Source of the DNA: Synanceia verrucosa
Taxonomy: Eukaryota > Chordata > Actinopteri > Perciformes > Synanceiidae
Assembly (NCBI GenBank): GCA_029721515.1
Contig: CM056550.1
Span: forward strand, 16,987,119 to 17,051,118
Reading direction: 5' to 3'
Length of the DNA stretch: 64,000 nucleotides
Part shown: one piece after another, positions 9,841 through 20,829 of the stretch
Position numbering within the stretch: the first letter of the stretch is position 1
Layout of the letters: every line of letters starts with the position of its first letter
Notes under the pieces: model-generated
The model's database searches: none
The model's input: the letters and a program-made list of their open reading frames with translations, nothing else
Told to the model about the DNA's origin: nothing
Program-made: the position numbers and the translations under genes

Positions 9841-11181
9841 TCAAACATCACAGCTCTGCTTTTCTATTTCTGTGTTGGTGAGCTCATTGGGCAGAGTCAA
9901 CGAGTCTTGATGTTGATCGCCTGCTTGAGATGTTAAAGCGGCTGGTTCAGGGTGGCAATCATTCACAAGTTCAACAGTTACTGCCGGGGCTTTCAGAAGT
10001 TTGTCATGTTGATTTTGTTGCTGTGATTGGGGTGAACATCTCGGCGATTGTCGTGGGGAAGGTCTCGGCGATTGTCGTGGGGAAGGTCTCGGCGATTGTC
10101 GTGGGGAAGGTCTCGGCATTTGTCGTGGGGAATGCCAGGGGGAGGGACGTAGAAGCTTCTTGTGCTCATAATCCTCAGCGCTGATCTCGGGCACCAGCAC
10201 CTTAGCGGTCTGATTGAACAAAGTGTAATCCACCCTGTAGTGCCTCCTGCTGACCCGGATCATCTCCTGGAAAAGCTGACCCCACAGGATTTCGGCCGGA
10301 GTGTACGAAGTTCGGGTCTGATGCAGCATACCTGTGGAGTCGTCCGTGTAGGTGAACGACACCACCAGCTCAAAGTCTGCCTGCCGCAGATCAGCCAAAC
10401 TCATCTTGTACAGAGGGCTGCTGGGTTCAATCCTGTGGAAGATGGTGGTAGGTGTGACCAGGAGGATGTCCCTTTGCATGATGACCAGATCTTCGTAGGT
10501 CACGTCTATTTTCCCCGTGGTGTGCACTGTGGATCGGACGATCTGAGCGCGAGCCGTCCCCTCCACCAGGTGGTGCCTGCGGAAGTCGCCGACCCTCCAG
10601 GAAAGACACAAGAAACTGTCGCGGAGATTGATGACGGCGCAGTTGCTGAAGCCCACCGTCTGCGCCCTCTTTCTGGCCGAGGCCATTTTGGCGACAACGA
10701 TTCCGATGACAAACGTGTCGATGAAGCAGCTGATGACGTCTTGTATTGTGACGATAACGATGGCAATCATGCAGTTCTCGGACATTCCTCTGTAACCGTA
10801 GCCGATGGTTGTTTGAGTTTCAAGCGAGAAGAGGAAAGCTGCCGTGAAGCTGTGCACGTTGTCCATGCAGGGCTGGCTTTCACTTGTAAGGTTTCTTGTA
10901 TCGCCATGAGCCAGAGCAATGACCCAGTACAGGATGCCGAAAAAAAGCCAAGACAGGATGTAAGACAGGGCAAAGATGAGGAACATCACCCTCCATCTGA
11001 TCTCTACCAAAGTGGTGAAGATGTCGGTCACAAACAGTAGCCATTCCTCAGGAACATGACGAAACACGACGTTGCAGCTGCCTTCTTTGCGTATGTAGCG
11101 GTATTTCTTTGGTTGAGGTCCATTCTCAGTCTTCACAGTGGTGTCATCAGTGGGACTCACTGATGTATACTGCTTATGCAT
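9841..11181 (-). CDS. kcnj16: Kir5.1-like inward-rectifier potassium channel
   Basis: A 446-residue Kir subunit. Kir5.1 is usually electrically silent alone and joins Kir4.1, Kir4.2 or Kir2.1 to give pH-sensitive channels in kidney, brain and ion-transporting epithelia. M1 is about 65-91, the filter TIGYGY is at 125-130, M2 is about 137-162, and the cytoplasmic domain extends to about 335. The family signature ARKRAQT (169-175) after M2, the GSCNV motif at 34-38 and the adjacent kcnj2 gene identify it. Cys105 and Cys137 can form the extracellular disulphide. Unusual features: M2 carries Asp148 and Asp155 where mammalian Kir5.1 has Ser and Asn, the sequence is clearly more diverged than the Kir2.1 neighbour, and residues 345-383 form a tandem SPRQ/RPSP repeat absent from mammalian Kir5.1. 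The ATG at 11181 is chosen because a splice acceptor lies only 10 nt upstream. Single coding exon. Confidence 0.93.
   Translation of the reverse strand: MHKQYTSVSPTDDTTVKTENGPQPKKYRYIRKEGSCNVVFRHVPEEWLLFVTDIFTTLVEIRWRVMFLIFALSYILSWLFFGILYWVIALAHGDTRNLTSESQPCMDNVHSFTAAFLFSLETQTTIGYGYRGMSENCMIAIVIVTIQDVISCFIDTFVIGIVVAKMASARKRAQTVGFSNCAVINLRDSFLCLSWRVGDFRRHHLVEGTARAQIVRSTVHTTGKIDVTYEDLVIMQRDILLVTPTTIFHRIEPSSPLYKMSLADLRQADFELVVSFTYTDDSTGMLHQTRTSYTPAEILWGQLFQEMIRVSRRHYRVDYTLFNQTAKVLVPEISAEDYEHKKLLRPSPWHSPRQMPRPSPRQSPRPSPRQSPRPSPRQSPRCSPQSQQQNQHDKLLKAPAVTVELVNDCHPEPAALTSQAGDQHQDSLTLPNELTNTEIEKQSCDV
10036..10137 (-). repeat. coding minisatellite, 24-bp unit, in kcnj16
   Basis: About four head-to-tail copies of a 24-bp unit (plus strand GTCTCGGCGATTGTCGTGGG + GAAG) inside the kcnj16 CDS. 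The length is a multiple of three, so the frame is kept. Each unit adds eight residues of the type SPRQSPRP. The last copy on the right has point changes. Confidence 0.9.
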
Positions 11182-11192
11182 CTTCCAGATCC
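11182..11192 (-). promoter_or_regulatory. kcnj16: splice acceptor and short leader before kcnj16 ATG
   Basis: On the minus strand, pyrimidine-rich sequence ending TCTTACCTACAG (AG at 11193-11192) precedes a 10-nt leader and the ATG. This implies at least one upstream non-coding exon, which I could not locate. Confidence 0.5.
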
Positions 11193-13846
11193 TGTAGGTA
11201 AGATAGCAAAGAAAGTTTAGCAGTTAGCAAGAGTCTTTACAAATCTTTAAGTATCCACAAAGACATAACCTGTTTTGTTTGACAGTAAGGGGCCATGTGA
11301 TGACCAGGAAATTCTCAGTCAGCTCTATAACCTTCAACGACTGTATGCAACACAGTCACCTTGCAGTTAACTCTGATATAAACCCACCTGTGGCAGTAAC
11401 CTATGATAATATTCTTATTCCACATCTGTTCACGATTCATTTATGTGCTGCTTTTGCACTTCCGGCTATATGCAAACTGCAGTTCGTTACCTTGTACTTG
11501 TGACACGTATAATGATAATAAATTTATTAAATAATAATTAAATAATCAACTCTAATCCGATGCATTGACATGCCATGCCTGAAACGTCCTTAACTGATGT
11601 AATAGTTCTGACCTACTGCTGGTGTATTACTTGACGAGTACAACGTGAGAATATGGTGAACGCTCATTATTTTGTTGCAGTATTTCTATATTACCATATG
11701 TCTGTCCTTCTGTGTCATCAGCTGCAGTCAACAGTCCCTGGTCAGAGTCCCAAACTTTCAAACTTGTGTCAGTTTGGACTAAGAGCTTTGTAATTTGTTG
11801 TTTAGGAGTTAAACTGACCCAAATCATTTTGGAGCGAGTCAATGGAGTAAAACAGGTCACAAACAGTGGCTGAAAGCTGTCTGATCTCTGACCCACATCA
11901 CGATGCACAAGGCCACATTTTCAGCACAAAACACAGAATCTCTGATTTTGTGGTGACTGCTTAAGCATCAGTGTAGATTTTCATGCATTTTAGGGATTTT
12001 TTTTCAACGTAGAGACGTATAAATATGCATAAAGAGCAGCACTTTGACAACAAGAACAGTGAGACGGAACAAAAAACAAATCACTGACAAGGAAAAAAAG
12101 TTGTTGCCCTCTTTTTTTTTTTTTTGGGTCTTTTTCCATTATGGATTATACTTGTAATTTCATTCACATGTTCTCTTTCATATTTAGTTTTTTGTTGCTT
12201 TGATTACTCTGGAGGTCTATTTTTAAGATAGAAATCTGGGAACGTTTACCATGTATGCTTTTCTCTTTTTTAATCACAGTGGGCAGTTGCCTGGAGATAC
12301 AAACCCACTACAACAGAAACTTTATGCCACTGATTTCTTCTTTTTTTTGTACAATAAATCAGGACACCTGTGACACTTCATACCTGTACCCCACTGATTG
12401 TATTAGAAATATATCTGCTCATTTCCTCATGGAAATGTTAGCATCCTACAAAAAGTTATCCCTCGTTTTTCTTGCATACATACAGTAATTTCAAAATAAA
12501 CGTCTTAACAGCAAACTTCCAGGGAGTGGTATTACTTAAGTACAGAAATTGCGTAACAAATAAGTCACCGTTTGGGTTAAACTAAGTGGATGATGCATTA
12601 TTTAAGTGTGGAAGTTAAAGTACAGATAAATTTAAATCCTCCACAGCGTTTATGATTTGATCTCCCTATCCACTCCAACGTCCGTCCTACCTATTTACAA
12701 ATGTGTAAATGCATCAAAGTGTGTATGTCTAGATAACATATCAGTACTTTTGAATCTATTGAGTGGCAATATTGTTGATCTGATGTCCTTCACTGCGGTA
12801 ACGTTACCCTTTCTGTAAACATGCAGTAATGTTTCCATGCTAAGGTTTGCTGTTGTCCAAAGCAATGGCCTGAGACCTGTTTTTTTTCTGGGTGGAGGTC
12901 AAAGAACTGTCAGTGGGCCAATAAAGGAAGCGCCACAGATCTGAACTGGGGAAAAATGAATGTGGAAACTGGAATGGTGTCACGGTGCGATCACGGGCAG
13001 AGGAAGGATCAATCACAGCCAAACCACTGAGAGCATCCTCTACGCCCAAAACAAATGGGGTTTGAATCACCGCTATCTGACTGAGTGAACTGGGCTCCAG
13101 TCACAGACTCCACTTTCTCCTGGCTACAGCGCCGCTCCTTCCTGCCAGACTGTGGATCTCGCTCCATGAGCTCATAGAAATAACGTCCTATTAGCTTCCC
13201 ATGATCCTTCCTAACTACCCTGATGTACACCAAAGGAGGGAAACGCAGTGTCCCACTGGAAAACCAAGAGATGCTCAGTAGCATTCAGAGATTATCAAAG
13301 CTCTGTCTGATCTGCAGGTATCATGTTGTAGAAGAATAAAAAGTGCTGCAGTCATCTTTACATTTGGGTTGTGTAGCTTGCAGGGCTGTTGTCCGCCAGA
13401 TGGTTTGAAGTTTATTGAAATTATTTTTAATGTCAAAACACTGCATGCAGTTGTCGTCATATTATCGTCCAGTTAATGTAAACCCTGATACCAATGATCG
13501 AGCGAATGATTTGACAGCTGTTCTCATTATTTACTTTTGTTTTTGGATGGTGATTCAGGGTCAATCTGGATCAAATGGAAATATCTCATCCCAACCTAAA
13601 TTAATTATCATGTGCATTCATGGTCATCATGGGAATTGACGCTGATTTATTTGCTGATACTGTGACTTTTCCTCTGGTGCCACCATGTGGTTGACTCTTT
13701 GTGGGCTTGAATGCAACATCTTGACAGCTATTGAATGGATGATCATTGAGTTCGGTAACATTTAGATTAAGATGCCAGAGGTGGGATCCAGTCATTGTTT
13801 GACAAGTCTTAAGTTCTAAACTTTGGTTTTGAGTTCTAACCAAGTA
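11193..13846. other. gene-free stretch upstream of kcnj16
   Basis: Presumably contains the kcnj16 promoter and leader exon, which I cannot place: there is no CpG island and no clear CCAAT/TATA group. Two overlapping minus-strand open stretches (13284-13009 and 13070-12840) are noted under findings. T-runs lie at 12112-12125. A dispersed fish-type repeat fragment ends the stretch. Confidence 0.4.
13650..13790 (-). repeat. dispersed fish-type repeat fragment
   Basis: Contains GGTGCCACCATGTGGTTGAC and further on GACAGCTATTGAATGGATGA, both recognisable from a widespread teleost repeat whose copies carry a GGCGCTAGA or GCGCCACCAT box next to an 'ACTATTGGATGGAT' box. Related copies in this window lie at 18425-18570, 44845-45020, 50930-51235 and 53936-54075. 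The class of the element is not known to me. Confidence 0.35.
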
Positions 13847-14126
13847 TTAGCTCTTTGAATGCCCGAAGACGTATATTTATGTCAAAGTGTTTTTTCGGCA
13901 GCAGGCACTAGAGGGCGCTCTCACAAAAGCTTGTCAATTTTGGGGCTTCTGTGATTTGTAGTCAGAGCATAAAAAGACGGTATACACCACAGAGATCAAA
14001 AACAAAAACAGAATCTGGTCTATCAGAATCTGATAAAACAAGAATGGAACAAGGTAAAAACAAACATTTTTTCATGATGAAATAGAGAGTCTCTTCTTTC
14101 ATTTGAGCTGGCTCTCAATGAGTTAA
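13847..14126 (+). mobile_element. TTAA-flanked MITE, copy 1 (piggyBac-like)
   Basis: Starts TTAG-CTCTTTGAATGCC and ends CTCTCAATGAG-TTAA, inverted ends shared with the other copies. The inside matches copies at 28693 and 33084 read in reverse, including the 'GTATACACCACAGAGATCAA' segment and 'CATGATGAAATAGAGAGTCT'. It is shorter (280 bp) than copies 2 and 3 because internal blocks are missing. Non-coding. The TTAA target and inverted ends suggest movement by a piggyBac-type transposase. Confidence 0.7.
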
Positions 14127-17100
14127 TGCACTTTCACAGAATCTAATGCCATTTGCTTTTTTTTTTTCCAGGTTTTAATCAAAGTAAATTATTCATCCCA
14201 ACACCACATTAGCATATAATATCTGGTAGCTCCATCCTATTTTGTTCTTTTTTTATTTAATGTCTGTTTTATTTCAGTGCTACTATGTTGCCTCTCAAAA
14301 TCAAAAAAAAAGTCTTTTTTTTGATTTTGTCCCGTCGAGAGTCATGAAATTCATGACTCAAATCCACATAAAATATGAAGGTGGAAATGCAGAATACCTA
14401 GATCTCATAGCTCATTAAATTGTTAATTGGTATATTTTCACTAAAATAAAATAAAATGCAGAATACAGGGATGCAGCCACTGTTCATGAAGGAATCTCAG
14501 GCAGTCCATGTAGAAGGTCTGAGCTCTTCAAGTGTCTTAACACGTGCACCAAAGTGAAATTTGGATACTCCCATCTTGTTGCATGTGGTCAGCTAATAAA
14601 CTCAAGACACAATCCACTATTAATGCTACATTTTTGAGCATGATGTAACTGTTGTCTGAGTGATTTTGACCATAGGAGCATCTGGAGTTATCGGGCCATG
14701 AAAAGACTTTTTAATCAACACTGAATGTTTTTAATTGGTTCAAGATCTTGTGGAGGAATTTCCTGCACTTGCTGTTGACTCAGTAGACGGTGTACAGCTG
14801 TCATACATGGGGTTCTTTAAATTTTTTACGGAAATGAGGGACAGTTGTCATGCTGTGCATTTAAAAACCTGCACTAATGATGTTCTTTCCATGTTTCATG
14901 GTGTCTTGTTGACCCATTAGGTTGAGCTGTTGTTCTGCGCTAACCTGAAACAAGCTGCTCTGTGGACAAAACAAGACTTTACATAAAACAACCTCTTACG
15001 ACCACAAGGCGTTCTGACCTTTGGCATAAAGTTTCCACTGAACTTTCTGAGAACAACGCTGTAACACTTGATATTTCTGAGGCCTTGAATCTTTGTTTCG
15101 TCCCTCCTTCGAGGGATGAACTCTGGAAACAACTTGGGCAATAGGCTTGTTTCCTCTGCTGCTCGGGGCACTTACAACTCTATTACATGCTCACTTACTG
15201 CAAATGACATGGTGCCACCCATCTGTGGTTCACTGGAACAGAACCGAGTCCACGGCTGGCTGGTCTGGGCTCGGCCCGGGGCTTTCTGCCACCTCTAATG
15301 ACCTTCAAAACCTCAATGCTGCACCGTATTTCCATCTTAATGAATCACTTCAAGAATAACTCAGGAGACAAGTGTCAGATCTGTTGACATGAACTTGTCC
15401 TGATGTCCAGACGTTTGTTTAAAACGCACTTTAAAGACTTGATGAGGCGTTGCCATGTGATCGAGTCAGGGTTTGAAGGTTAATGTTTTATCCAAGCTTC
15501 AAAGGGCCAGAAATAACATAATGTTGCTTTTAAGGGCTGCAGGATTTAACGTTTGCTGGGGGCTTTTTTTCTGTCCCCACACAAAAACACCACTTTAAAT
15601 ATGGTTTTTACCAGAGATGGGGCCATAAGTTTCTTGGAAATAAATCATTCAGCATTAAAACAAAGTTTAAAAAAAAATACTAATCAATAAAGAGGGATCA
15701 AGAATTAAGGCATCAACCAATCACAATGTGTGTGCAGACAACCTACACAAAAAACTGGATCTCTCCTTTCAGTCTTGACAAAGTTGACGCAGACCAATTT
15801 TCAGAATAAAAGCCTTGGATATATAAACCACGTAACTGTGACCAGAGGAAAATTCACTAACAAGTCCTTTCTCTTGCTGCTGTGGCTTCAGTGTCTGTCT
15901 GGTTTTTAGACGCCATGGGTTTTTCTTCAGGAACAACATGACCTTTAAGAGTGCCAGTCTGGCCTGATTCACTGTTTTAAAGATCAATAGTGTCATATTT
16001 ATGAAACAGAGATCCTGTTGTGTCAGCAGTGATGCTGCCTCATATGTTTCACATCATACTTTCTGATCAAATCATATCAAACCTATTCATCACATGCTAA
16101 ATTCTCTCTTTTCTCTGCAGTAGTTATTAATCCTTTTTCTGTCACTCGACTCTGAATGTAACCAGATTTCATCACGACACACAATGGCAGACATCACTTA
16201 TCACCTTGACCACATCTTGTTTTGCTTTTTACCATTCAGGCGTTGGATTACTGCTCTTAATGCCGAGGCTCAGATTACAAATCGTCCTTCTGTCGTTTCA
16301 GCTCAGCGTGACATTTTCAAACAACCAGCAGCACGTCATTTTAGAAAGGAATATATTAGAAATAATGTTAATCATTAGTCAGCATTTTATTTATAATCAA
16401 ATACATTATTTTACGGTGGATTTATTCTGAGAAAAAGCAGATTTTATGACACTTATTTGAGTTAAACAGTCTGACGATGGTACTTTTTTGCAAAATGCAA
16501 TAGAAACAATAACTCACTGATGTTTTTCCTACCTTTTTTTTTTTTTTTGTAGAAATAAATGCTGAAGCGGTCTGCACCTGAGAAGAAAAGTTCTCCAGAC
16601 AGTCACCTGCTGGAATGAGCCAACACACCGCTCAGTGCAGAAAGCCAAAGAAGCACCTGAGCAGCTGTGACGCCTCCCTTCTGCATCACATGGTGTCATT
16701 CAGACAGGTGAGCGTCTGTATGCAGGTTGTTGTGAAGATGCATCCATGCAGGTGTTTGTTGGGCTTTGGTGCATGATCAGTATTTTGAGGTGGGAAACTT
16801 TAGTGTACAGTAAACTATATAATTTATTTTTATTGTAGATTTCCGTTTCATACGTATTAATTAGAGCAAGAATTAGACAAAAATTAACCGAATCACAGCC
16901 AAAAATAATGGCTTTACTTTTGTTTTATTTAGGGAATATGAATCCACTTTCAGAAAGTATTCCCTGTTATTGTTGTCTTAAAAGTAATCAATAAATAAAA
17001 GTAATTTTCACACATCTTCACATTAATTTTCACTGCATTAAGCCAGAAAATGCTCCCTGATGTAAAGCTTCAACACTATCAGGATGGTAGAGATAAAACA

Positions 17101-18424
17101 TTGAAAAAAAAGTGTAAATATTAATAAATATCTGCTTTATATTAGCAAAAATAGATCTATTAAAATATTCCCAGATCAGCTCAGACACTGTTTTGTGCAG
17201 TCTTTGACTCTTGAAAAAGTTTTATATTATTTAAATTTAAGCTTAACAGGTTGGTCCAACCAAGACATGAAAAATCATATTTTGTGACTCACCCTTTAGA
17301 TTGCTCTGTATTTTCATGTCCAGCGTCTGAAGGAGACTGAACAGTTTATTTAAAATAACAACATCAGATCTAATCAGGTTTCATATTTTGATTTTTGTTT
17401 GTGGATTAACTGTTTTACAGATCTAATATTTCCTTAAATCAGATTAACCTTGTCTTATTTATTTTTTTGATTTTGGCCTCGTCCCATTCAAATATCTTTT
17501 TAAATATGTCTTTCTTTCTGCTCGTCTTTATTTTCCAAACATTTTAGATTATAGGACTGTGCTGCTTTTCTTTGTCTGAAGTGAGAGTAAACTGAATGTC
17601 GACAAAAAACTCATTAACATTTTTTTTCCTGCTATTTCCTGGCTTGTCATAGATCAATAATCATTTACTCGAGCACATAACGGATTAATCAACAGTGAAA
17701 ATAACACTTCACTGCAGCCCTGCGAGTAACATGGTACTGTTCACATTAACCTGTCAGTGATAATAAAAAAGAATTTCAGAAATAGTCTTAGAAATGATTC
17801 TTGATATTCTGGCTTCAGGTTTTTCACCTGGACTGATCCTGTTTGACTGAAGACAACTTAAAACATGTTAATATATATATTTGTTGGCGTATAGATTTGA
17901 TCTCTTCCTTGCAGCTTCACCTTCATTCACAACCACAAATAATTACTAATTGCTGGCCTTTGTGCCTCTTTCTGAAAGACTGAAACTCCTTAGAGATCTT
18001 CTCTCACTTAATAACTGCTTTGCAACCGAACTCTGTTCATTGTCCCGAGCAAAAAGCTCAACTCGGGTTTCAAACGTGGAAATCTTTTGGCCGCCGGCCT
18101 GTGCTTGACATGCAGAAAAAGGCTCGCAGCTCTTCCATATTGTGATAATAAGGGCTGTCTTTCTTATGTACCTACAAACAGATCTGGGACGATGGAAATG
18201 GGAGATGGCTGTCAGGGAAACGTGACCTTTCCCTCCTGGTGGTGTTTATTGTATGAATAGTGTGTAGCTGTGAGGGCGATCTGCGCCTTTAACTTTAACG
18301 ACTGGATCAGTCAGCTGGACACAGGTGCTCCTTCAGAAATGTCAAAATAGATGTTTTTACTGGTTAAAATACAATGGTTTCATTAGAGGAAGATGCCAGT
18401 CAAAAATCCAAAAGCCAACGAAGA
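14127..18424. other. gene-free, mostly unique DNA
   Basis: No coding frame above chance and no recognised transposon. A T-run lies at 16534-16549. The part at about 18000-18330 is CpG-richer and non-repetitive, so it could be a regulatory element, but conservation cannot be tested here. Confidence 0.35.
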
Positions 18425-18570
18425 TTAACACCTAACAGCTGAGGCTGATGGGAACAGTTCTGCAGGTTTTTGGTCATAAAATAACAGTATTTTCATCTGA
18501 AATGACAGCTGGGTTGACATACAGTAGTTCATCTTCTGGGGACCATGACTGTCTGACCCAGATGTTATAG
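18425..18570 (+). repeat. dispersed fish-type repeat fragment
   Basis: Contains ACAGCTGAGGCTGATGGGAA and TGCAGGTTTTTGGTCATAAA, the central part of the same teleost repeat seen at 51070-51130 and 54000-54060. Truncated at both ends. Confidence 0.45.
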
Positions 18571-18764
18571 GAATCTATCTAGTGTTGTGAACTTTTTTGC
18601 GCGGTGTGATGAAAAGTCTATGCGAAGACGCTAATAGATGACAAAATGCAAATATGTAGAATTCACAAGAGGTATTTGAGTCAGAAATTGGGAAAAAAGT
18701 TGCACACCCAGAACTACGACAGAACCTCATTTTAGTACAGAGACTGAATGAAACTGCTTAAATG

Positions 18765-19010
18765 TCTATACTATATATATCGCAGTACTTTTCCCCTCTG
18801 ATATAATGTTGATTTATTATTTGTTTATATCAATTTTTCTTCCAAAAAAAGAAAAGAAACTTGTTTTTTACGCTGCATTTTAAATTTCTCATTGAACTGT
18901 GTAGAATATTGCAATATATTACAATGTATCACAACATAACAATACTGCAGTATTATACAGTGTCAAGTATTGTGATTCACATCTTATCCTTGCCAATACC
19001 CACCCTTGAT
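18765..19010 (+). mobile_element. decayed hAT-like MITE (same family as 23624-24018)
   Basis: Shares 'CTCTGATATAATGTTGATTT', 'GCTGCATTTTA', alternating ATTGCAATAT-type sequence and the end '...TACCCACCC' with the intact copy at 23624-24018. The left inverted end is missing and the sequence has drifted, so it is an older, truncated copy. Confidence 0.6.
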
Positions 19011-20506
19011 GCTTCGAGGTCGTTATTTTGAGTTTGGTTTGCTGTCAGGCTGCAGACAGACCTGACAAAGCAGACTTTTTACAAATCTGCATCTTTCTGG
19101 AGTCAGTTACACGTCTGCACAAAATGAGCATCGATAGGAGCCACAGTCTGTGAAAAACTGGCACATATCTGCAGGTTCAATGAGATTTCACTCAGTCAGG
19201 AAAACACAGTAATGCAAGTGATTTGACACCTTTGTAAAATGTGCAGACTAAGAGGGCAAAGGCATATGAAATGACTCAATGGTTTTATTCTTCTGGTTGG
19301 AGCGCAGTGGGGGGTCCTCACAGTAAATTCCTCTGGGTGTCTAAGAGCACGTCTGTGAAAGAACGCCAGTTTTTTATGTTTATGAACCTGACTGCATTTT
19401 TTAAAAGTGAACAAATGTGCGTGTTTTTGTGCGCTCACAGTTGGTGGGTTAACGGGGGTCTCAGCAAAAAACGGACCCATAACGAATCACGTCGTTTCCA
19501 GGAAAAAGAAATAATTTGTTCCCAATAAAAATGATCCACAAAAATACATGAGCACAGTGTTGTGCACCGAACTCTGATCAAACGTTGCAGCATGAAGCCA
19601 AGGCACAAAAATTAAAGAGGCCAGAAAGACTGGAGGGTGTGAATGCAGACACAGGACGCTTTCTGCACTCAGAGGCTTCCAGAAGTTCAAGGATTAAAAA
19701 AATAAAAAAATAAAAGTTACAGACAGAAAAAGTGAACTGGGGTCACAGTCGTTTTCAGTTCATATGTATTTCAGTTGATGTTTGTTTTCCGGTAAGGCAT
19801 CACTGCTTTTCTCCATTAAAATATGTTTAAATTTGTCACATTCATTAAAAAGTGACTACTTGAACTAAATATATAAATATGACTGGCCTCAACCAAAGAA
19901 ATTCTTGGTTGACTAATCAAAATATGTTTATTTTAAGACAGCAGGGATGTTAAAAAAAAAAAAAAGTGTAAAAACTACACAGTACTCATGGAAATATATT
20001 ATGTACATTATCAGTGAAAATTCAGTTTAATCTGATTAATAGATTCTACAGCTCTGTGAAGGTTTCTGTATAATATGAACTGCAGCCCTGATCAGATTCA
20101 GATTCTCCATGTCTTTTCTCTCAAACTACTGTATAAATAGAATATATTAAGAAAGCAATCTTTGGTGTACTAAGGAAACTAAACTGTACATTATGGGATG
20201 TGTCGGCTGTCGGTAGCAACACTCTCAGCATATTTTTAGACTGGGGTGTTCGCTCAGGAAGTCCTGCTGGTAAATCCGGCCGATCGTCCCACGTTGGTTT
20301 CCTGTGTGTGCGTGAGCATTTGTGGCCATCTGCGCTGTGTGTGTGTGTGTGTGTGTGTGTAAGCGGCTACATGCGTGTGGAGGTTTGTGTGGTCGACATG
20401 AAATGATTCCTGAAAGGCTGAACGTGCAAACAAACAGCGCTGCAGTAGGAAGCTGGTCGGCTGTTTAGCAGCTGCTGGGCTTCGGTTCACTGCAGTTCAG
20501 CTGATA
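19011..20506. other. gene-free DNA
   Basis: No credible coding frame. Includes an A-run near 19953-19964 and the (GT)n run at 20336-20360. Confidence 0.35.
20336..20360. repeat. (GT)n microsatellite
   Basis: About 12 GT units. Confidence 0.93.
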
Positions 20507-20520
20507 ATGACTGTGAGCAG

Positions 20521-20778
20521 GACGGGAAGACTCTGGACAGAGCGACTCTGGACGGGACGACTGTGGACTGAGCGAATCCTGACGGGACGACTCTGGACTG
20601 AGACACTCTGGACGGGACGACTGTGGACTGAGCGAATCCTGACGGGACGACTCTGGACAGAGACACTCTGGACGGGACGACTGTGGACTGAGCGAATCCT
20701 GACGGGACGACTCTGGACAGAGACACTCTGGACGGGACGACTGTGGACTGAGCGAATCCTGACGGGACGACTCTGGAC
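20521..20778. repeat. 60-bp minisatellite, 4.3 copies
   Basis: Near-identical head-to-tail 60-bp units, starting at 20521, 20581, 20641 and 20701, then a partial unit. Copies 3 and 4 are identical, and copies 1 and 2 differ at a few bases. Each unit is a dimer of two related 30-bp halves, both starting GACGGGACGACT. Because 60 is divisible by three, open frames of 79 to 121 codons run through it in several frames on both strands. These are a by-product of the repeat and not evidence of a gene. Confidence 0.97.
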
Positions 20779-20829
20779 GGAACCGGCCAAAGGTTTCACC
20801 TGGTGAACGCCGGCCGGCCTTTATGCCCA

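Noticed and set aside
10162..11040. A 292-codon open frame on the plus strand opposite kcnj16
   Set aside because: Antisense shadow of the conserved Kir coding frame. No domain, and its composition mirrors the reverse strand.
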